Source: CAYFSS01 sp964345975 (GTDB lineage: Bacteria > Bacillota > Clostridia > Saccharofermentanales > Fastidiosipilaceae). From it: a DNA stretch of 64,000 nucleotides. The position numbers and the translations under genes are program-made. Shown here in pieces: positions 36,756-44,850 of this stretch; within the stretch, counting starts at the first letter, position 1, and every line of letters starts with the position of its first letter. Location: positions 1 through 64,000 of the forward strand of contig CAYFSS010000006.1 in NCBI GenBank assembly GCA_964345975.1. The letters are read 5' to 3'. The notes under the pieces were generated by a model that saw only the letters and a program-made list of their open reading frames with translations, ran no database searches and was not told where the DNA came from.

Positions 36756-37166
36756 CTAGACCGAATCCTTAGTAACCGTTTCAAGAAGATTGCTGATGTA
36801 AGGGATCTCGCCTGAGAGAACGCCATCATAGAAGGCCTGCTTTGAATCGATGTACTCAATGCTATCCCGAAGCTCTTGCATCTGAAGCTTAAGGACTTCT
36901 CTTCTTTCTGCGAGGATGGATTTTCGCTCCGGAATTGATGATTCCCCTTCCAGACAGAGTTCAACATAGACTTTCATTTCTGCAATGCTCATGCCGCATT
37001 TTTTCAGGTGAGACAGGCTCTTGATCCATGCAATATCTCTATCATCAAAGACTCGATAGTTTTGACGATTTCGCTTGACGTTTGGCACCAAGCCTTCATT
37101 ACAATAAAACTTCAACGTTTCGTAGGGCATTTGAACAGCTTCACAGGCATCTTTCATGGTGTACAT
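36756..37166 (-). CDS. MerR-family transcriptional regulator
   Basis: A 136-residue regulator. N-terminal winged helix (1-70): MYTMKDACEAVQMPYETLKF, then YCNEGLVP, with the wing RNRQNYRVF and the IAWI-SLSHLKKCGMSI helix. A long coiled coil (about 75-110) for dimerisation ends in a short effector region without an evident metal-cysteine cluster. This layout is typical of AdhR-like members that sense aldehydes or oxidative electrophiles. It is divergent from the aldo/keto reductase gene, whose promoter has the MerR-type 19-base spacer. Confidence 0.9.
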   Translation of the reverse strand: MYTMKDACEAVQMPYETLKFYCNEGLVPNVKRNRQNYRVFDDRDIAWIKSLSHLKKCGMSIAEMKVYVELCLEGESSIPERKSILAERREVLKLQMQELRDSIEYIDSKQAFYDGVLSGEIPYISNLLETVTKDSV

Positions 37167-37207
37167 CGGTCATCGACCTCCGAAGATCTTTCGTTTCTGT
37201 ATTGCGC

Positions 37208-37238
37208 TTGACCGGTAGTTACTACCGACACTTAAGAT
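37208..37238 (+). promoter_or_regulatory. MerR-type promoter with overlong 19-base spacer
   Basis: TTGACC (37208-37213) and TAAGAT (37233-37238) are 19 bases apart. The spacer holds a perfect palindrome (arms CGGTAGT and ACTACCG around one T, 37213-37227). This is the standard MerR activation architecture and lies 45 bases before the reductase start. Confidence 0.8.
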
Positions 37239-37282
37239 CATTCTGATCGATAGGACAAGGATGAGTCAAGGAGGAAATGACT

Positions 37283-38142
37283 ATGGATTACGTAACCCTC
37301 AGCAATGGAGTCAAGATGCCGAAGCTTGGATTCGGAGTTTTTCAAATTTCACCGGATGTTTGTCCCAAAGCGTTTTAGATGCGATAGACGCAGGATACAG
37401 ACATATTGACACTGCACAGTCTTATTACAATGAAACACAAGTCGGCGAGGAGATCAGCAAATGTGATGTACCACGCGAAGAATTATTCATCACGACGAAA
37501 GTATGGATTGAAAACTATGGCTACGAGAAGGCCAAAGCCTCTGTCTTGGTCTCTATGGATAAGCTGAACGTAGATTATCTCGACTTAGTTCTGCTACATC
37601 AGCCCGTAGGTGACTATTACGGTGCTTATAGAGCTTTGGTAGAACTGTATAAGGAAGGGAAAATCAGAGCGATCGGGGTGAGCAATTTCCTGCCTGACAG
37701 ACTTGTAGACATCGCAGTCTTCAGTGAGATGAGTCCTCATGTCAATCAGGTAGAGGTCAACCCCTTCCACCAGCAGATCGCTGCACAGGAGAATATGGTG
37801 AAGCGAGAGGTTCAGATGCAGGCATGGGCTCCCTTCGGTGAAGGTCGAAACAACATGTTTGGCAATGAAGATCTCCTAGACATCGCAGCGAATCATGATA
37901 AGTCTACGGCGCAAGTTATCTTACGTTGGTTGATGCAAAGAGATATTGTCGCCTTAGCCAAGACGACAAGCCCCTTAAGAATGGCTGAAAACTTGGACAT
38001 CTTCGACTTCGATTTGTCACAAGAGGAGATGGAGAAGATTTCTGAACTGGATACACAAACGAGTTTGTTCTTTGATCATCAAAGTCCTGAAACGATAGAC
38101 AGATTCGCCCAGATGATAGAAGCCCGGAGAGGACTCAGCTAA
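37283..38142 (+). pseudogene. Aldo/keto reductase with a one-base frameshift
   Basis: ATG 37283 follows AAGGAGG and reads MDYVTLSNGVKMPKLGFGVF as the family N-terminus, but hits TAG at 37376. From 37372 the family continues in the neighbouring frame: VLDAIDAGYRHIDTAQSYYN to the stop at 38142. One missing G between GCG and TTTTA explains it. The second part keeps the catalytic Asp/Tyr (DTAQSYYN), Lys (TTKVW) and His (LLHQP). Either a recent mutation or a sequencing/assembly error; with one base restored it is a full ~286-residue NADPH reductase, controlled by the divergent MerR regulator. Confidence 0.75.
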
Positions 38143-38179
38143 CGTCCGATGCCGGGAGGTAGGTTGGGGCTTTTGAGGG

Positions 38180-39790
38180 TTAATGGTCCCGTGAAGCGAT
38201 CTCTTGGAGCATCGCCTCATGGGTCTTCTCCGTCAAACGGTACTTCCGACGAATCGCGATGAAAGCGATTAGAATGGCGAGAAACGGCATGACAGCCATC
38301 CCCACTTGGAGCGCCACTTTCATCCCGGACGTGCTGAGGGATAGCACTTCGTTTGCCGCCTCAGTGATATCGTCCGCGATCCCCAGAGCCTTCTGCTGCT
38401 CAAGCTCAGCAATCCGGCGTGTATAGGCATAGACACCCGAGATGATAAGCAAGAGCGTCACCAGCCCTTGTTGAGCAGCTGCACCGAGTTTCGTCATGAA
38501 AGGACGCATCGCAAAGATCACGCTCTCTCTACGATGACCGGTCTTGTACTCGTGATACTCGATAGTGTTCGCGATATAAATGACGAGCACGACGAAGAAC
38601 AAGTTGTGCCCGAAGAAAACCATATAAGCCGAGAGATAGATAAGGATTAGGCTTTGAGGTAAGACTGTCCCCGTCAGGAAGAATAGGGTGTAGCCCGAGG
38701 CTGCAACAGCAATCGAAAGGTTGATGATGACGGCACGGTTCATCTTCTTGGACAGTAGGGGGAAAGCACCTGTCGCACTGAGCGAACCGATCGCGAAGGC
38801 GATTGTAAAGAAGAAGACCTCTTCTCCACCGTAGCCGAAGTTGAAGTAAAAGAAGTGTAGGCTAAGCGCCACGAAGAGCTCGGCTGCAACGGTATGGAGG
38901 AAGACGGCAAACGATGAAACACGCAGCTGATCGTTCGTCTTCAAGACCTTGATCATCTCTCCTAGCCCTACCGCATCGGAGTCTTCTCGCTCCGGTTCTT
39001 GGACACCGAAGTAGGTCAGCAAGGTGCAAAGCAAGAACATGATCGCGGCAAAGATCGCCACATTCCTATACATGGCAACAGCATCGCCTGCAACTAAGAT
39101 CGGCACCAAGCCCCCCGTGAGAAACTGCCCGATCGAGGCGAAGACGATAAGAAGCGTCGTCAGCTTATTTCTTTCTTCATTGCCACGAGCCAGGTTGGGG
39201 AGCAGAGACCAGAACGCAATGTCATTCATCGTATAACTCATGCCCCAGAGAATATAGAACACACCAAAGAGACCTACAAAAGCCCACCCCGCAGGTCGGA
39301 TCGTGAAAAGGGCGATGGTGATCCCGAAGTTGATCAGAGCTCCGATGAGGATCCAAGGGCGGAACTTTCCACTCTTGAATCTGGAGTTTTCAATAATGAC
39401 GCCCATCATCGGGTCGTTGATGGCATCCCAAATGCGAGCCAGGATCATGATGCCTGAAATGGTCGCGAACTGGGTCGCTGTGAGCGCCATCGTGTACTGG
39501 ATGTAGATTAGGATGAAGAGCGAGACCAAGGTGAAGACCATGTCGCGCCCCAATGTCCCTGCGCTGTAGGACCACTGATTTCGCTTCGACAAAGTTCTCA
39601 AGGGCTCATGTCTTTCGGGCTCATGTCTTTCGGGTTGATGTCNNNNNNNNNNNNNNNNNNNNNNNNNNNNNNNNNNNNNNNNNNNNNNNNNNNNNNNNNN
39701 NNNNNNNNNNNNNNNNNNNNNNNNNNNNNNNNNNNNNNNNNNATGTCTTTCGGGCTCATGTCTTTCGGGTTGATGTCCTTGGGTCGTCAT
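38180..39790 (-). CDS. GPH-family (MelB-like) glycoside:cation symporter with repeat N-terminus
   Basis: A sugar symporter with about 12 membrane segments. The first segment begins after NQWSYSAGTLGRDM. DAINDPMMG is the cation/sugar-site motif of the family, and RFKSGKFRPWIL the loop after helix 3. The N-terminus is a hydrophilic extension of ERHEP/ERHQP pentapeptides containing the 100-N gap, so the real length is unknown. The start ATG has TAGGAGA. It is downstream of the GH1 gene on the same strand, so it probably imports a beta-glucoside that the GH1 enzyme splits. Confidence 0.85.
   Translation of the reverse strand: MTTQGHQPERHEPERHXXXXXXXXXXXXXXXXXXXXXXXXXXXXXXXXXXHQPERHEPERHEPLRTLSKRNQWSYSAGTLGRDMVFTLVSLFILIYIQYTMALTATQFATISGIMILARIWDAINDPMMGVIIENSRFKSGKFRPWILIGALINFGITIALFTIRPAGWAFVGLFGVFYILWGMSYTMNDIAFWSLLPNLARGNEERNKLTTLLIVFASIGQFLTGGLVPILVAGDAVAMYRNVAIFAAIMFLLCTLLTYFGVQEPEREDSDAVGLGEMIKVLKTNDQLRVSSFAVFLHTVAAELFVALSLHFFYFNFGYGGEEVFFFTIAFAIGSLSATGAFPLLSKKMNRAVIINLSIAVAASGYTLFFLTGTVLPQSLILIYLSAYMVFFGHNLFFVVLVIYIANTIEYHEYKTGHRRESVIFAMRPFMTKLGAAAQQGLVTLLLIISGVYAYTRRIAELEQQKALGIADDITEAANEVLSLSTSGMKVALQVGMAVMPFLAILIAFIAIRRKYRLTEKTHEAMLQEIASRDH
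39603..39779 (-). repeat. 15-bp coding tandem repeat with scaffold gap
   Basis: Copies of GAAAGACATGAGCCC and GAAAGACATCAACCC (minus strand) alternate on both sides of the N run 39643-39742. They encode ERHEP and ERHQP. At least eight copies are visible; the gap may hide more. Confidence 0.85.
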
Positions 39791-39842
39791 CGCCGTCTCC
39801 TAAACTCAATCATCACCTTGGTATGTTGAACGCTGCAAAATC

Positions 39843-39894
39843 TTGCTGCACAATCTTGCTGCACAATCTTGCTGCACAATTTCGTTGCACAATC
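39843..39894. repeat. 13-bp direct repeats between GH1 and symporter genes
   Basis: Four head-to-tail units of TTGCTGCACAATC (the last two with one and two changes) plus a partial unit before them. They fill most of the 124-base gap between the two genes. They could be an array of protein-binding sites or a simple slippage product. Confidence 0.75.
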
Positions 39895-39914
39895 TACGAG
39901 GGACTACAAAGGCC

Positions 39915-41201
39915 CTACCCTTCAAATCGATGAGTCTTACAAATCTCAGCATAGCGATAGAAACTCTCGCGTGGCTCCCGATCCAAAGTCTTACCATCGA
40001 CCGCAATCAGCCCAAACTTCGGCCCAAACCCTTCATTCCATTCGAGATTATCGAGGAACGTCCAATGACAGTAGCGCGTGACCTCGATGCCTTCTTGAGT
40101 GAGACGCACGACTTCCTTCAGGTGATTACGGATAAAATCCATCCGCTTCACATCCGCCCGATCGGCAATCCCGTTCTCGGAAATCACGATAGGCAATTTA
40201 TAGCGCTCATAGTACTTACGGCAGATTTCAGTCAAACCTTGTGGATAGATCTCCCAGCCTAAGTCTGACATCTCATGGTCCTGCATCCCTTCACGGAAGG
40301 TTTCTTTCCCGAAGAGCGTTGCCGGGTTCATGCTACGTACGATGAAGTGTCGCGAATAGTAATTGATCCCGAGGAAGTCGGCACACTTCGCCTCATCGGT
40401 TTTCTCGCCTAAGAATCCCCAAGGAAAACTCAGCACGCCTTCAACCATGCCGCGAAAGAATAGGTCGTGGAACGCATAATTCATGAACGCACGCGTTGCT
40501 TCACCAAAGAAGTCTTCCGGTGCCACGAAGTATGCGACATGGATCGCAGTCCCCACCTTCGTCCCGGTGAATCCGTTGACTGTTCGGTGCTTGTGAATCA
40601 TTGCGTATGCCTTCTGGTGAGCAAGAACGAGATTCTTCCCCGCCTTGAAATAGTTCATCACATCATTCTTCGCACCCGGTGGATACTTCCCATCCATAAA
40701 CGTATCGTTTACAAACACGTTCGGCTCATTGATCGGGATCCACTCATCGATCAAGTGCCCGAGTTCATCCAAGACCTTCTGCACATAGATACAAAAAAGC
40801 TCCACCGACTCTTCTCTCGTCCACTGCCCCATCTCTTCAAACCACTGAGGATGCGCAAAGTGATGAAGGGTCACCATTGGCACCACGCCCAAGGCACGTA
40901 GCCCTTCAAGCTCTCGACGGTAGAAATCGATCCCTTCTTGGCTAAACTTCCCACGCTCGGGCTCGACCCGGCTCCACTCGATCGACAGGCGATAGACTTG
41001 AGCGCCTAATGCTTTGACGAGCTCCAAGTCCTCCGCTTGCCGATGATAATGGTCCACTAAAACTTCAGGTTGCGTGTAGTCATCGATCCGTCCTTCGCGC
41101 CCCCAATGGATCCAATTGCAGGCGGGATTGTGACCTTCGTATTGTGCACCGGCTGTAGCTACCCCGAGCAGACACGTTTCCGGAACCGTCCATTCTTTCA
41201 T
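39915..41201 (-). CDS. GH1-family beta-glucosidase
   Basis: A 428-residue cytoplasmic beta-glycosidase. Acid/base Glu159 in WIPINEP, nucleophile Glu342 in VISENGIAD, and the RLSIEWSRVEP and LHHFAHPQW barrel motifs are all present. The opening TCLLGVATAGAQYEG is typical. Shorter than many GH1 enzymes (~450), with no extra domain. An unphosphorylated substrate is likely because it is paired with a GPH symporter rather than a PTS. The start has AAAGGATAAG upstream. Confidence 0.9.
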   Translation of the reverse strand: MKEWTVPETCLLGVATAGAQYEGHNPACNWIHWGREGRIDDYTQPEVLVDHYHRQAEDLELVKALGAQVYRLSIEWSRVEPERGKFSQEGIDFYRRELEGLRALGVVPMVTLHHFAHPQWFEEMGQWTREESVELFCIYVQKVLDELGHLIDEWIPINEPNVFVNDTFMDGKYPPGAKNDVMNYFKAGKNLVLAHQKAYAMIHKHRTVNGFTGTKVGTAIHVAYFVAPEDFFGEATRAFMNYAFHDLFFRGMVEGVLSFPWGFLGEKTDEAKCADFLGINYYSRHFIVRSMNPATLFGKETFREGMQDHEMSDLGWEIYPQGLTEICRKYYERYKLPIVISENGIADRADVKRMDFIRNHLKEVVRLTQEGIEVTRYCHWTFLDNLEWNEGFGPKFGLIAVDGKTLDREPRESFYRYAEICKTHRFEG

Positions 41202-41308
41202 TTTTACTTATCCTTTTCACTATTATGCTTGCATTTCCACGTCATGATGGCATAAATTCATTGCGATCGCTATGATGAGTGAAGTTGCGGACAATGGAGG
41301 ATAAATTG

Positions 41309-42550
41309 ATGTTCAATAGATTAGCTACCTCAGATGTCGTTGCCGTCCCCCACACCCTTAAGAGCCTCACCATCAAAGCCAGCCTCCTGGAGATCTTCTA
41401 CTGGTTTGCGATGAGTACCTATGCAAGTTTCATGGTCTCTACGCTCATCAGTGTTGGTTGGTCTCAAAGTCTTGCAGCAGGTGCCATTACCGCCTGTTCT
41501 GTGATTATGCTCTTGGCTCAGCCAGTTGCCGGATTCCTCATCGACAAATACCTTACAGAAAAGAAACTGGTCATCATCTCCCTTGGCCTTGCTGCCGTAT
41601 TCCTTGGCGCCTTCCCCTTCACCCTCACCTCGGGATCTAATACGCTCATCTTTGGCAACATGGTTCTCTTTACATTGACAGGATCGGCCATGGCCGGCTT
41701 CCTCGATGCCTGGATCGTAGGATTAAGGCAAGAATTTCACGAACTCAATTACGGTCTTATTCGCGGGAGCGGTTCTGTAGCCTTCGCCTTCGGTGCTGTC
41801 ATAAACGGTCGCTTGGCTGTCGCGCATGGCATACCTCTTCGTCATGCGTTAGGCGTGGTGGTTTTCATCTTTGCCATCATCATCGCGATCAATTTAAAGC
41901 CCGCCCGTAAAGACATTGCAACTCAAGCCGAAACCGTCACGGAAGAGAGCCAGGAGAATCTAAGGGTCCGAGAAACCCTGCATCTCGTCTTTCAATCGCC
42001 TCCTTATCGCTTGCTTCTTGTGGTTGCTTTCTGCGTCTCTATTTGTGCCTCGCCACTCATGACACTCCTGCAACTCATTGTCCGGGATCTGGGGGGTGAT
42101 GATGGAGCGGTCGGCATGGTGATGTTCGTCAATGCCTTCAGTGAATTTCCGACAATGGTCCTCGTTGTCTATCTCCTCCGGCGATTTAAAAAGACCCGCC
42201 TCATCCTCTTTGCGGCTTTGGCATACACAATAAGAATGTTCCTCACCGGTACTATCGCAGATCTAACCCCACTCATGGCAGTCCAAGCCATCCAAGCCTT
42301 GAGCTATGGGATCTTTATCCCGGTTGCCATGAACTATCTTTCGGAGCTTGTCGACTCCAGAGTCAGATCCACCGCAGTTGCGATCTATACTGCATTGGGT
42401 TTTTCGCTTTCAAATATCCTGGGAAATCTCCTGACGACGTTCATGTTAGGACGTGGTTTCAGTTCACAAGAGATTACCATGGGGCTTGCCATCTTCCCCC
42501 TCTTGGCCTTCGCGGTCACGCTGTATGGGATTGCGAGGAAGATCTGGTAG
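41309..42550 (+). CDS. MFS transporter, paralogue of the gene at 35220
   Basis: A 413-residue transporter with about 12 hydrophobic segments. It shares FMVSTLISVGWSQSLAAG, DKYLTEKKLVI, NYGLIRGSGS and the C-terminal ELVDSRVRST motifs with the transporter at 35220, but has a shorter central loop. ATG 41309 follows TGGAGGAT. Nothing downstream on the same strand; a 130-base gap leads to the broken ATPase gene. Substrate unknown. Confidence 0.82.
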   Translation: MFNRLATSDVVAVPHTLKSLTIKASLLEIFYWFAMSTYASFMVSTLISVGWSQSLAAGAITACSVIMLLAQPVAGFLIDKYLTEKKLVIISLGLAAVFLGAFPFTLTSGSNTLIFGNMVLFTLTGSAMAGFLDAWIVGLRQEFHELNYGLIRGSGSVAFAFGAVINGRLAVAHGIPLRHALGVVVFIFAIIIAINLKPARKDIATQAETVTEESQENLRVRETLHLVFQSPPYRLLLVVAFCVSICASPLMTLLQLIVRDLGGDDGAVGMVMFVNAFSEFPTMVLVVYLLRRFKKTRLILFAALAYTIRMFLTGTIADLTPLMAVQAIQALSYGIFIPVAMNYLSELVDSRVRSTAVAIYTALGFSLSNILGNLLTTFMLGRGFSSQEITMGLAIFPLLAFAVTLYGIARKIW

Positions 42551-42603
42551 AAGAAACTAAGGTGTCGATTGGGTATTCTCTCAATAACTAAATCACCAAA
42601 CAC

Positions 42604-43251
42604 TTAGGTCACGAGATGGTTCGGTATGAGCATGGAAACATGACAATTCATATCATTAAAACCATTTAAAAGCCCATTAGCATTTGCTTTGAGATCGTTG
42701 ATGATGCGGAAGAGGTGCTCGACTTCGACATCCGTCAGTGAGGACGTCGGCTCGTCAAAGATGATGATCTTGGCGTTGTAGGAGACGGCCTTAGCAATCT
42801 CAACCATTTGACGCTGAGAGACCGGCATCTCACTCATTTGACGTTTGGGATCCGCTTGAATGCCCAGCTCGTTGAATCTCTCTCTCGTCATGTGAAGCAT
42901 CTTACGCTCTGACGTGAAGCGACCGATCTTGGGGTAGCGCCCAAGCCACAGGTTATCCATGACGTTACGCTTCAAAGCCTGATTCAACTCTTGGTGAACC
43001 ATCGCAACCCCTTGCTCCAAAGCATCTTTAGAGTCTTTGAAATCGACCTGCTTACCGTCCTGGAAGATCTCCCCTGCATCCTTGTTATAGATACCGAAGA
43101 GACATTTCATCAAAGTGGACTTGCCGGCACCATTCTCGCCGATCAAGGCGTGCACCGTCCCGGGACGGACCTTAAGCGTTACATCATCCAGCGCTTGAAC
43201 ACCGGGAAAAGCCTTGGAAATATTGTTCAATTCCAAGAGATATTCGCTCAT
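42604..43251 (-). pseudogene. mglA: Truncated sugar ABC ATPase (MglA type)
   Basis: ATG 43251 starts a normal MglA N-terminal half: Walker A GENGAGKS at 38-45, signature MPVSQRQMVEIAKA, Walker B IIIFDEPTSSLT. Family homology ends after FRIINDLKAN at about codon 190 (near 42682); the last 25 codons are unrelated. A full MglA has two ATPase domains and about 500 residues. The second domain and the permease gene that should follow are missing. Likely non-functional unless another ATPase serves the binding protein. An assembly join is an alternative explanation. Confidence 0.8.
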
Positions 43252-43276
43252 TAGGTCCTCCTTTCTACTAAGAAAA

Positions 43277-43303
43277 CCCGCGTACTCTTTGCAGAGACGC
43301 GGG
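43277..43303 (-). terminator. Terminator between mglB and the truncated ATPase gene
   Basis: Arms CCCGCGT and ACGCGGG with inner CTCT/AGAG pairing, followed on the minus strand by TTTTCTTAG. As at the other importers it separates the binding-protein gene from the next subunit. Confidence 0.8.
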
Positions 43304-43351
43304 ATCATTTCAGATAATTGCGACTATGCGTTAAGCATCGCAAACTCGCCG

Positions 43352-44587
43352 CTATTCTGCTGCTTCGGTTTCTTCTTCGGTCTCTTCAGCGTCCGAAACT
43401 TCTTCTTCCGTCACTTCATCGGTGACTTCTTCTTCGGTTTCTTCAACGTCTTCCGTTACATCTTCTTCAGACTCAGCAGCTTCGGCTTCAGCCTTAGCAT
43501 CGTCAGCTGTGAAGGGCTGGTAAGGGACGCGGATCTTCGCAACGTCTTCATCAATGGAGAAGTCCATGCCGTCGAACGCTTCTTTGCCTTCTGAGAGGTT
43601 CTGGACGATCTGGAACAGAGTTATTGCCATACCTTCAGCATCCTGCTTGATCGTACCGGTCATCTGGCCGTTAGCGATAAGGGACTTTGCAGCGTCCGTT
43701 GCGTCAACACCGAATACAGGGATGGTCTTGCCTTCGATATTTCCGTCTTCATCAGCAGCCTTGTTGTAGCCGGCAGCTTCGAGAGCGGAGATAGCACCTT
43801 CAGCCATGCCGTCATTGTTAGCGATGACGAGCTCGACCATGTTGCCGTTCTCTTCGTTGTACTGTGAGAGGAGCGTGCTCATGTGTTCTTGAGCTGCTGT
43901 AGCGGACCAGTTACCGCCTTGGTCTACGAGGTAGAGGTTGGTATTTGCTTCGTCATAGAACTTAAGAGCGGGCTTGCCGGCTTCTTCGAGGATGACGTTA
44001 GCGTCTTCAACACCATACTTGGTGCGCATTTCAGCTTCGGGGTTGCCCTCTTCACCTTTGAGCATGACGTAGGAGATTTCACCGTCACCATTGAGGTCGA
44101 GTTCATCATAATTCTCGACGAGGTATTCACCGATCATCTTGCCTTGCATCTGACCGGCTTCAGCAGCAATGGTGCCTACGAAGTAAGCATTGTCATAGCT
44201 GTTGATGACTTCGTCCGTGACTTCACGGTTGAAGAAAATGAGCGGGACATCATCTTGCATAGCCTGCTCAACGATACCGTTAGCAGCGTCATCGGATCCG
44301 GTCTCAACGAGGTTCACGATAAGGAAAGGAGCCTGGTTTGTGAGTGCGGTTCCGACTTGTTCAGTCTGGGTGGTCTGAGTGCCGGCTGCGTCATAGTTCT
44401 GGAAACTCCAGCCATTCTCTTCCCAAATTTTGTCCAGCGCGCCGCGGACGGTTGAGATGTAGGTATCACCATAGTTGTAATAGAAGACGTGCGCGTTTTG
44501 TTCAACCGCATTGTCTTCAGCTTTCACCATTCCACTTGCGCCAAGGACGAAAAGGATGGCGAGCAAAAGTGCACTAAATTTGTTCAT
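43352..44587 (-). CDS. mglB: Galactose/methyl-galactoside-binding protein MglB-like, acidic tail, no lipobox
   Basis: A 411-residue periplasmic-binding-protein fold. Signal peptide MNKFSALLLAILFVLG ends near VKA before EDNA; no lipobox. DLNGDGEISYVMLKGE is the MglB calcium loop, IFFNRE and QGGNWSATAA are sugar-contact regions, and IANNDGMAEGAI follows. The last ~55 residues are an almost purely acidic Glu/Asp/Val/Thr tail absent from classical MglB. Its transporter partner genes are broken or missing here. Confidence 0.88.
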   Translation of the reverse strand: MNKFSALLLAILFVLGASGMVKAEDNAVEQNAHVFYYNYGDTYISTVRGALDKIWEENGWSFQNYDAAGTQTTQTEQVGTALTNQAPFLIVNLVETGSDDAANGIVEQAMQDDVPLIFFNREVTDEVINSYDNAYFVGTIAAEAGQMQGKMIGEYLVENYDELDLNGDGEISYVMLKGEEGNPEAEMRTKYGVEDANVILEEAGKPALKFYDEANTNLYLVDQGGNWSATAAQEHMSTLLSQYNEENGNMVELVIANNDGMAEGAISALEAAGYNKAADEDGNIEGKTIPVFGVDATDAAKSLIANGQMTGTIKQDAEGMAITLFQIVQNLSEGKEAFDGMDFSIDEDVAKIRVPYQPFTADDAKAEAEAAESEEDVTEDVEETEEEVTDEVTEEEVSDAEETEEETEAAE

Positions 44588-44850
44588 TGGTCATGCTCCA
44601 TTCTCTGTAAATGATTCCAATATATGAATGCCTTCATTTCTGAATAGAGCAGTTTTGCAGATTATTGTGCAAATCGCTTTCTCTTCCCGAACTCTATAGC
44701 AGTATATTGCTAAAAAGTAACCTGACTTTCATCAATTTTGTATAGATTAAATGGCAACTTATCATAAAGCTTAAGCACTTAGACAAGAAACATGCCGATT
44801 CGCTAGGGGTCACCCTGAAAATGACTTTCATCCCATTGCCACACAAAAGC

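Noticed and set aside
43883..44455. Plus-strand open frame of 190 codons
   Set aside because: Antisense to mglB; no ribosome site.
44690..44705. cre-like sequence upstream of mglB
   Set aside because: GAAAGCGATTTGCA departs from the cre pattern at two fixed positions; too weak to call.
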